From the NCBI GenBank assembly GCA_023213395.1, contig CM041465.1:22196001-22260000 (forward strand): a DNA stretch of 64,000 nt, written 5' to 3'. The position numbers and the translations under genes were made by a program. This document shows positions 57,034 to 64,000 of the stretch, piece by piece; the stretch's first letter is position 1, and each line of letters begins with the position of its first letter. This DNA comes from Cycas panzhihuaensis (lineage: Eukaryota > Cycadophyta). A model generated the notes under the pieces. That model worked only from the letters and a program-made list of their open reading frames with translations. It was not told the DNA's origin and ran no database searches.

Positions 57034-57770
57034 AAATGGTTGGGGCTACTCCTTTGTATGCCCTTACTCGGTTGCAAGCCGCCAAAGAAGCATCTGGTGC
57101 TTCTTCCTCTACTCCTTCCAATCCTCTTCCAGAGAACCCTCCTCCGAAAATACCTCTCTTCCCCAAGGCCATTCCTGTGTGCCTGGGTCATTACGATTTT
57201 TGAAGGGCACTTACCCAACCTACCGCGAAGGGTAAGCCTTTCTCCATCGTGGACAAGCTCCATACCGTTGCTATAGGAATGTCTTTGATGGATGTTTTGA
57301 GGAGTTATCCCAAGCAGCGGGCTCTCCTCTTATAAGCTTTAGGATCGAGTGATGCGCCCGTCCATGCTTTGGGCATCACCCAAAGTCGTGAACCTGTTAT
57401 TTCTTTTGATCCTAAGGTTCTTCCTCTCACATGTGAAAGGGAACATCAGTGGAACTTCCCATTCACTATTACCATCGATACACCTGATTGTACCCTGCGA
57501 AGGACTGTTGTCAACACTGGTTCTTTCGTGAATGCCATGACCTTACGTGTTATGCAAGAGCTTGGTATTTCTACCTTGGAACATGTTCCATGGCGATGCC
57601 AAGGTTATGATGGTAGCGAGAAGACCCCATTGGGATCTGTCGCGATTCTGCTTACCCTCGAGGGAAAGACTGTCCTTGCTGATGTTGTAGTCCTTGATGT
57701 CGACATTGACTACAACCTTCTCTTAGGTCGACCATGGCTTGACTAGATGGGAGTCATGTATTCGAATCTT
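57034..57770 (+). pseudogene. E4 protease
   Basis: Open from 57369 to 57746: 'ITQSREPVISFDPKVLPL', 'IDTPDCTLRRTVVNTGSFVN', 'DVDIDYNLLLGRPWLD'. The catalytic triplet reads N-T-G: the Asp codon GAC has become AAC, unlike E0, E2 and E_N. The protease is therefore dead in this copy. It begins after 'MVGATPLYALTRLQAAKEAS'. Confidence 0.8.
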
Positions 57771-58669
57771 TAAGGACAACTTAAATTCGTCCATGATGGA
57801 CGAATGAGGGTTATTCCCCACGAACACCTACTTGCTAAACAAACCCATGATGTTAATCAGGCAAGCCAAGGTCCTTCAACTCATGCCTTGGCTTGCTCCA
57901 TTGGTATACATAATCTGTCTAAAGAAGATCCTACATCTTCTTTTCCTAGTCTTATGTGTTTTGCTCCTATTGACGTTGGGAGCTGTGGGTACCTCACCTC
58001 GTTTAGTGACGATGAGTCACACGATGAGGGCGAGGATTATCTCCATCCCGGCTCTTTTCTATGCACTAGTAGGTCGCACCTATCCTATTCTAGATCTCCA
58101 TCTAGAACCTCTCTCATTAGTGAGACTAGCCACTCCTATGTGTCGCATGTTATTGCTCGTGTTGACTCTTCCGTCATCAGTCCTTCCCCTTCATCACCCC
58201 CGTAGGTGATGGCTACGAAGAACTACCTTTTGCTCCTTCCGAGAAGCCCCCTTTTGACTATCTCTCAGAGTCTCACGAGGAAGATGGGCAACCCAATGAC
58301 CATCACGGTCCCATTGCCTCCACTTCCTCTAACACTTCATCTATTCGGAGTAAGGTCATCCATGGGGTATATTACTTAGAGGATGATGAAGCCTTATTCA
58401 AGCACCTAGCGGGCTTCACGCCTAACTTGCCTTTTGGTCACCACAGGCTTAGCCACCAGAAGATCCTTTCAATTAGGTCCACACTCGCTGACCCAATCCC
58501 ATCCCCCATTCCATCTCCTCCTGTTGACCTTGCTCCTCTCTACTTCGAGGAGGGGAATGCCATGTATATGGGAATAACCCAAGATATAGTCTTGGCCCCT
58601 GGCAAGGTCATTAAGGTCAGGGTGGAATGCGCTCCTGATGAGGTAAGGGAGTATTCCCTTTTGTTCTAG
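57771..58669 (+). pseudogene. E4 acidic linker
   Basis: 'HVHDGRMRVIPHEHLLAK'-type start, acidic 'FSDDESHDEGEDYLHPGSFL', then 'MYMGITQDIVLAPGKVIKV' and 'CAPDEVREYSLLF', ended by TAG at 58667-58669. No known domain. Same order as in E0, E2 and E_N. Confidence 0.65.
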
Positions 58670-59584
58670 GAGTTTCGAGATATTTTCGCGTGGGATTATG
58701 CTGACATGAAGGGAATTGACCCCTCTATTATCACCCATAATCTTACCACCATCCCTGGCGCCCACCCCATGCGCCAGAAGCAGCATCCCCTTCACCTGAA
58801 GCATTCATTTGCCCTTAAGATGGAGGTTGAAAAGCTCTTAGATGCTGGACTCATTACTTCCATTGATTACCCCAAGTGGGTCTCCAACATTGTCCCCGTT
58901 GCTAAAAAGAATGGGGCCATCCACATATGTGTCAACTTCTGTGACATTAACAATGCTTGTCCTAAGGACAACTTTCCACTCCCCTTCATTGATCAAATTA
59001 TTGATCGAACCATTAGATTCAAAGTCATGTCCTTAATGGATGGCTTATCTGGTTACAACCAGATCCAGATTTCTCTTGAAGACCACCACAAGATGGCGTT
59101 CACTACACCATGGGGTACCTTTGCTTACAAGGTAATGCCCTTTGGCCTTAAAAATATAGGTGCTACTTATCAGAGAGTAATACATTTCATCTTCCATGAC
59201 CTCATTGATAACACATTAGAGGTCTTCATGGATGACATGATGGGTCTCTCATGTGCCAGGGCTCATCATCCCTCCAACTTGCAGGCTATCTTCTCACGAT
59301 GCCATAAGTATCATGTTAGTCTAAACCCGCTCAAGTGTGTGTTTGCTATTACTTCGAACAAACTCCTTAGATTTCTTGTGTCCAAACAAGGAATCCAGAT
59401 TGATCTTGACAAGGTCAGGGCAATCCTTGATATGCCGCCTCCTAGAACCCAACGACAGATCAAGTCATTTCTGGGTAGGCTCAGTTTTCTCAAGCACTTC
59501 TTGGCAGGCTTTTCCATAAGTGCTAAACCCCTTGTGAACCTATTAAAGAAGGGAGATCCTTTTGTTTGGTCTAATAAGACCTAG
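58670..59584 (+). CDS. E4 reverse transcriptase domain (open for 292 codons)
   Basis: Open from 58706 to 59584 as part of a broken polyprotein. Motifs in order: 'MKGIDPSIITHNL' at the start; 'KMEVEKLLDAGLI'; 'DINNACPKDNFPLPFIDQII'; 'SLMDGLSGYNQI' (first catalytic Asp); 'YKVMPFGLKNIGATYQR'; the catalytic F-M-D-D ('LEVFMDDMMGL', near 59222-59250); 'QIKSFLGRLSFLKHF'; 'LLKKGDPFVW' into RNase H. All three catalytic Asp are present. The wording is that of Tat/Ogre RT. The 58706 Met is a convenient start only; translation would have come from gag. Confidence 0.88.
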   Translation, partial: EFRDIFAWDYADMKGIDPSIITHNLTTIPGAHPMRQKQHPLHLKHSFALKMEVEKLLDAGLITSIDYPKWVSNIVPVAKKNGAIHICVNFCDINNACPKDNFPLPFIDQIIDRTIRFKVMSLMDGLSGYNQIQISLEDHHKMAFTTPWGTFAYKVMPFGLKNIGATYQRVIHFIFHDLIDNTLEVFMDDMMGLSCARAHHPSNLQAIFSRCHKYHVSLNPLKCVFAITSNKLLRFLVSKQGIQIDLDKVRAILDMPPPRTQRQIKSFLGRLSFLKHFLAGFSISAKPLVNLLKKGDPFVWSNKT

Positions 59585-60090
59585 TAGGCCTTCAAAGGAC
59601 TCAAGGAAGCCCTTGCTTTTGCTCCTACGCTGGTGCCCCCTCGCTTTGATAGGCCCTTCGTTCTTTATACCTTAGTGACTGACAAGTCCTTGGGCACTAT
59701 GTTAGCTCAAGAGGATGACTCAAGAACCGAGAGGGCTATTTATTTCATCAGTCGCACCCTCATGGCTGCTGAACTTAACTACTCTCCTACCGAGAAGGAG
59801 TGTCTCTCCTTGGTCCATGCGACCAAGAAGTTTAGACACTACTTGCTTGGTAATACCACCAAGGTGATCATCTAATCTGATCCCTTATAATACTTGCTCA
59901 CTCATTTGAATTTGACAGGTAGGGCTAGTCATTGGGCCATCCTACTTCAAGAATTCAACCTTCATATCGTTAACCGGAAATCAAAGAAGGAAATGGTGGT
60001 GGCCGAGCAGCTCATAGACACCCCTATTCCTAACTCCTTTGATACTCTCATCGATGATTCTCTCCCTGATGAATCCATCTTGACGATTTA
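59585..60090 (+). pseudogene. E4 Ty3-type RNase H
   Basis: 'PFVLYTLVTDKSLGTMLAQ' (Asp), 'ELNYSPTEKECLSLVHATKK' (Glu), 'SDPL' (Asp) and 'RASHWAILLQEFNLHIVNRK'. TAG at 59582 and 59588, a TAA pair near 59875-59889 and TAG at 60088 interrupt it. It degrades RNA in RNA/DNA hybrids; the element also carries aRNH. Confidence 0.8.
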
Positions 60091-61369
60091 GGATGTATCT
60101 CCTCATCCACTCATCGATAATGAGTGGTATGGTGATATAGTGCGGTATCTCACACAATAGCAATACTGCCTTGATGCTAGTAGTAAAGTTAGATCTCGCA
60201 TCCAGACTTCTGCTAGGCAATACTTCCTCATGGATGAAGTATTGTATAAGAGGTCCTTCGATAGGATCCTCCTCTGCTGTATCACTGCCGACGAAGCTAA
60301 CCAAATACTCCGTGAATGCCACCATGGTATTTGTGGGGGCCACTTTAGGGGCCAGTCTATGGCTCAGAGGATCCTTCGCATGGGTTACTTTTGGTCGTCC
60401 CTTTTCAAGGACACCCATGCCTTTACCCTGAGATGTCGGCAATGTCAGGAACATGCCAACATCTCCCATGTACCTTTCGAGGCCCTTCACCCCATTATTT
60501 CTCCATGGCCTTTCACTCAGTGGGGGCTAGACCTCATCGGGGCTATCTCTTGCCCTTCGTCATTGCAGCATAAGTTTATCTTGACTGCCACAGAATATTT
60601 CACCAAATGGGTGGAAGCCATTCTCCTAATCACCACTCCTGCTAAAATGATAGCTACCTTCATTTACCAACATATCATTTGCCATTTTGGGATTCCAGAC
60701 ATATTAATCACTGACAATGGAACCCCCTTTTGTAACAAGGAGATGGATGAGCTTTGCGAGAAATTCAAGATTTCTCATAAAACTTCTTCTCCTTACTATC
60801 CTTAGGCAAATGGCCAAGTAGAGTCATTCAATAAGACTCTCATTAATAACCTAAAGAAAATTGTTGCTTAGTCTCAAAGAGACTGGCACCTTCAGCTGCC
60901 TTCCACTTTGTGGGCTTACCGTACCTCTATCCATTCTGCCATGGGAATGACCCTATTCTCCCTGGTCTACGGTACCGAGGTGGTACTCTCATTGGAGGTA
61001 GAGATTCCTTCCTTACAAGTCTCTCTTCAAGGTCTCATTGATGAGGAGTTGATCCGTCAGGCTCACCTTCTAGACCTCAAGGCTTTGGATGAGTGACATT
61101 TAGCCGCTTATCAGGCTAACCTGGTGTCCAAAGCTTGCTCTTAAAGGACTTACAATAAATATCTTTAATCCCATCCTTTGTTTCCCAGGGACCATGTCCT
61201 CAAATTAGAATATCCTCATGACTATTTGACCAAATTCAAACCTAGATGGGTTGGCCCTTTTATCATTATCGAGACCCTCGGTAATGGTGCTTATAGGATT
61301 GCCACCCTAGAAAGTCTTAAGTTTGAGAAAGTTGTTAATGGGAAATTCCTTAAGATGTTTTACTCATGA
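60091..61369 (+). pseudogene. E4 integrase
   Basis: The zinc finger is intact: 'HHGICGGHF' and 'CRQCQEH' (60230-60450). Core Asp in 'WGLDLIGA', Asp in 'ITDNGTPF', Glu in 'GQVESFNK'. C-terminal domain with 'LKLEYPHDYLTKFKPRWVGP' and 'NGAYRIATLESLKFEKVVNG', ending TGA at 61367-61369. Stops: TAG 60803-60805 (shared with E2), TAG near 60870, TGA near 61095 and others. The open part 60230-60805 holds the whole finger and two catalytic residues. Confidence 0.85.
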
Positions 61370-61997
61370 CCTCATTATCACTTCACCCACACTTCGAAAT
61401 GAGCCTAAACTACCATCTTAACTTGTTCCCATTTCTCCCAGCCACAGGTGGAATGACAACTTAGGATAGCCTCCTCTGGTTCCTTCTGGTTCCTCCTGTG
61501 GAACCCTTGCTCCCATATCCTTTTCAGACTTTTATCTTCCTATTTGGGTATCCCCCCAGTTAGGATGATACTCTGGAGTATCGTTACTCCCCCTCTTACT
61601 TGGTATTTCCTTCGTGTATCTGGCTATGCTCCTCTATGGACATGCATGTCGCTCTATTTCTAGACCCATATATATCTATCACCTCTACTCATAGTGGTCG
61701 TGTGTACTCCTGTTAGATATATAGCCATGCATGGAAGGAAATGCGTGCATCATATAACAAAGCATCTATAACATATATAACAAAACATACATGTCATCTG
61801 CCACACATGATATATACATCATCTCATATCGAAATAGGATACCAATTACCCCGTCTATATATATACACATCAAAATCAGATGTCATGTCATACGTGTGGG
61901 AAGCTGGTATCCTTGTAGGGGGGGTACAATCATATGACTCTATATATATGACCCCTTGGAGGCCCGTGCTTTCCCCTATCAAAATCAAATGCATGTG
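61370..61997 (+). other. E4 post-integrase spacer
   Basis: 'CGAAATGAGCCTAAACTACC' then AT-rich DNA with CATATA repeats, the 3' flank of the antisense gene. No coding sequence. Confidence 0.5.
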
Positions 61998-63895
61998 TCC
62001 TATCCTATTACTGCCCTGCTCCTAGGGCACCATCTCCTAGTCAGTGTCATCCCTCTCCTGGGGACCACATCCCTCCGAGGCTCCTCCTGGGCCTCCGTGA
62101 GCTCCCTGCCTCACTCCCCTCATCGCGTGGCCACCTCGGTGTCATCATTGTCGTGTAGGTATGCATCCTACTCTGGCTCGACCTTGATGCCACTTGGTCC
62201 ACCAGCTGATCATATCAGGCCTGGATACGACTCTCTCACTCTCCACTCCTTAGAGATGCTCCTTTAGTACTACTATCTAGACCCTACTCTCGGTGTCTCC
62301 ACCTGCTCCCCCCTGAGCTTCTAGAGCTTGTACGTGACCCCGCAACGTGTCCCACTTGCTCTGGGCCTTATCTAGCTCCCACTGCATTTGTCCCCTAAAT
62401 GCTATGTGCTCTTGGGACTCTGCAACCCAAATATCTCTTGCCCTCACCAACAGGGCAAATGCTGCCATGTGGGCACTTGCCGATCTAGGTACATCCTCGA
62501 TCTGGATGGGTGGTTGTCCCTCTGCGTATACCTCAGGGAACATCTCCCTCACCATAGCCTCTACTAACCGCTGGATCTCTGTGGCACCTGTAAATCGAGC
62601 ATACCATATGTCAATATATATCCAGTTGCATATCGAAATAAAACCAAATCAAACTATCTATCCGGCTATCAAATGATGAAATGGTTACATCTCATCTGCC
62701 GTAGCCACTGGCTCCTCTACTCATGTGATAGCCTCTCCTCCTAGCTCCCTGCCAACTGCTAGTACCTCCTCCTCAAGTACCACCTCTGCCTGGGCCTCTC
62801 TCCTCACTAGGACTAGATCAGTTGTCGCCTCTCTGGATCTCCTCATGATCTGTAGCTTGTAGGCCCTCGTCACTGGCCCCCTGCTCTCCTTTACAGCCCT
62901 TGATGGGCCTGCCTCTCTATCGACAGTCCTGGATGGCCCTGATGCTCCTCCTGCTATCCCTGATGGGCCTGCCTCTCCCATAAATCATGACGGGTTGGCC
63001 ATATTTCCTCCATCTCCATCATCATCATCCCCTAAGAGCGCCCATGCTCTGCCTATCTCATCGTCACTATCCCACCTCACTGCCCTATATGGATCTACCA
63101 CATAATCTGTCATAGTACAGAGGTCCAGTGATGTAGTCTCCATTAAGTGTCGGATATGGGCCTGGTCCTCTGTCCTCCTTAGACTGGTCTGCCACTTGTG
63201 GACCATCGGGGCCCACTCTGCAATGGGGTGTGGTCCCCTCGCTGGTGCCACTGCTCCAAAATGATCGAAGAACCAATACTATAGCAATGTGCTATATGAC
63301 AGTCCTCTCCTGCTTATCATCCTAATAGCATCTAGCTACGTGACAAGGTTCACCACTATTAGGGTGGCCCAATCCATCCTCTCGCTGGCCTCACAGTGGC
63401 GCACTACATCCATCCATCCCCTAGGGATGTCCCTATAGTTCTGTTTCTGGGAAACCCAGAATAGAATGCACAATGTGATGAGCTTCCTCACCCAAGGAAT
63501 CCTAGACATAACCATGGTCTGGAGAGGAACCCCTCTCATCTTCCATCTATCTATCCCTGTGAAGAACACTGCTGCCTCCCTGTGCACCGCCTCATTACTA
63601 GGCACCACTCCCAGTGCAACTAGCCTCCCAGTCACCGGTACTCCCAGTATTCGCCTGATATCCCTCGGTATCACTGTCATGTCTCCCACCTGGGTAGGTA
63701 GAAAATGTGCCTGCTCTGGTCCTAGTGTGATACTATATCAACTAATAGTCCCTAGTATGACATATATTGAGGTGTCTTTAGGGACTTCAATAGGCCACAC
63801 CTCTTTAGGACCCTCTTGTTCTCCCTGGTCATCATCTCGATGAAGCTGAGCATCGCCGTCCCTATGTTCTCGCAGTTATCTACCGTGATAATAGC
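61998..63895 (-). pseudogene. E4 antisense gene: exon 2, intron 2, exon 3
   Basis: Reading leftward: acceptor GACAG then exon 2 from 63895 to 62696, intron 2 at 62695-62588, exon 3 from 62587 to about 61998. Exon 2 is the most complete in the window: 'TPRDIRRILGVPVTGRLVAL', 'AVFFTGIDRW', 'WVRKLITLCILFWVSQKQNY', 'GGWMD.VRH', 'GPHPIAEWAPMVHKWQ', then an acidic Asp/Gly region. Exon 3: 'VREMFPEVYAEGQPP', a coiled coil to 'GHVQALEAQGGAGGD'. The intron donor is mutated (AT for GT) and the shared TAG lies at 63722-63724. Exon 1 and the promoter lie beyond the window. Confidence 0.72.
62588..62695 (-). other. Intron 2 of antisense gene (E4)
   Basis: 108 bp, phase 1, acceptor TTTACAG/GT kept, donor GCAG/ATGAGA lost by one G-to-A change. 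Confidence 0.68.
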
Positions 63896-64000
63896 CTGTC
63901 AACACCACAAAAAATAATCAAAATCAAGCTCATGTCAGTTCTCTACCCTTTTGATTATCTCTCAGCTTTGTCTGATTGAGACTTGGGGCCTCTTGGCCCC

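Larger units (their letters stand above)
51812..64000 (+). mobile_element. E4: Tat-lineage element, longest readable copy, runs off the window
   Basis: 5' LTR, primer site, gag, protease, linker, RT, RNase H, integrase and the antisense gene (exon 2 and 3) are present; exon 1, aRNH and the 3' LTR would follow beyond 64000. It is inserted in copia with left flank GGAGT. RT and integrase catalytic residues are kept, although stops interrupt the polyprotein and the protease Asp is mutated. It is the best template for the family's sense proteins. Confidence 0.88.

Noticed and set aside
1-64000. tRNA, rRNA, CRISPR arrays, host genes, endogenous pararetrovirus
   Set aside because: No cloverleaf, spaced repeats, or non-element coding sequence was found; all regions map to one of the listed retrotransposons, and none shows movement protein or coat protein features.

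Overview
The window is plant nuclear DNA made entirely of LTR retrotransposons nested in one another; I see no host gene, tRNA, rRNA or CRISPR array. The main family is a large Ty3/gypsy element of Tat/Ogre type. Its marks are a DNGS-type protease, a 'CPKDNFPLP' / 'FMDDMM' reverse transcriptase, a second RNase H of archaeal type (aRNH) downstream of integrase, LTRs of about 2.6-3.0 kb, and a primer-binding site related to TGGCGACC-A-TACTGGGGACC. Tat elements with aRNH, chromodomain gypsy elements and copia elements with initiator-Met primer sites together point to a land plant, probably a seed plant with a large repeat-rich genome. The species cannot be told. Every coding region is broken by stops (mostly TAG) or frameshifts.

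Layout. E0 (1-2881, +) is a Tat fragment from gag to RNase H. E1 (2882-5925, +) is an LTR plus primer site and leader, inserted in E0. E2 (5926-41537, +, right end off-window) is a Tat element inserted in the leader of E1. Three insertions sit in E2: a 5.7 kb chromodomain gypsy element in its 5' LTR (6895-12602, -, duplication GGTAC); E_N (22775-36347, -), a Tat element with both LTRs and a 5-bp duplication; and E3 (41538-49883, -), in its 3' LTR. E3 is entered by a copia element (49884-51810, +), which is entered by E4 (51812 to the window end, +), the least decayed Tat copy. This gives six levels of nesting (E0>E1>E2>E3>copia>E4), all with left edges visible.

The most unusual content is a gene carried antisense inside the Tat family, between integrase and aRNH. 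Three copies show the same architecture: a TATATAA box, an ATG 160-167 bp downstream, a first exon of exactly eight codons ending at a GTGAGTGG donor, an intron of 451-485 bp, a long exon 2 that looks like a plant-mobile-domain (PMD) protein, an intron of 108-118 bp in phase 1, and a coiled-coil exon 3. E4 holds a fourth partial copy. Two elements (E_N and E3) have lost RT, RNase H and integrase but keep this gene and aRNH. Antisense introns would survive retrotransposition, because the sense genomic RNA does not splice them. The arrangement therefore looks like a captured, independently promoted passenger gene.

How the parts work together: gag, protease, RT, RNase H and integrase of the sense strand form the usual replication set; aRNH follows as a separate sense domain; the antisense gene is read toward integrase from a promoter lying between itself and aRNH. 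None of the copies here can be fully functional as they stand.
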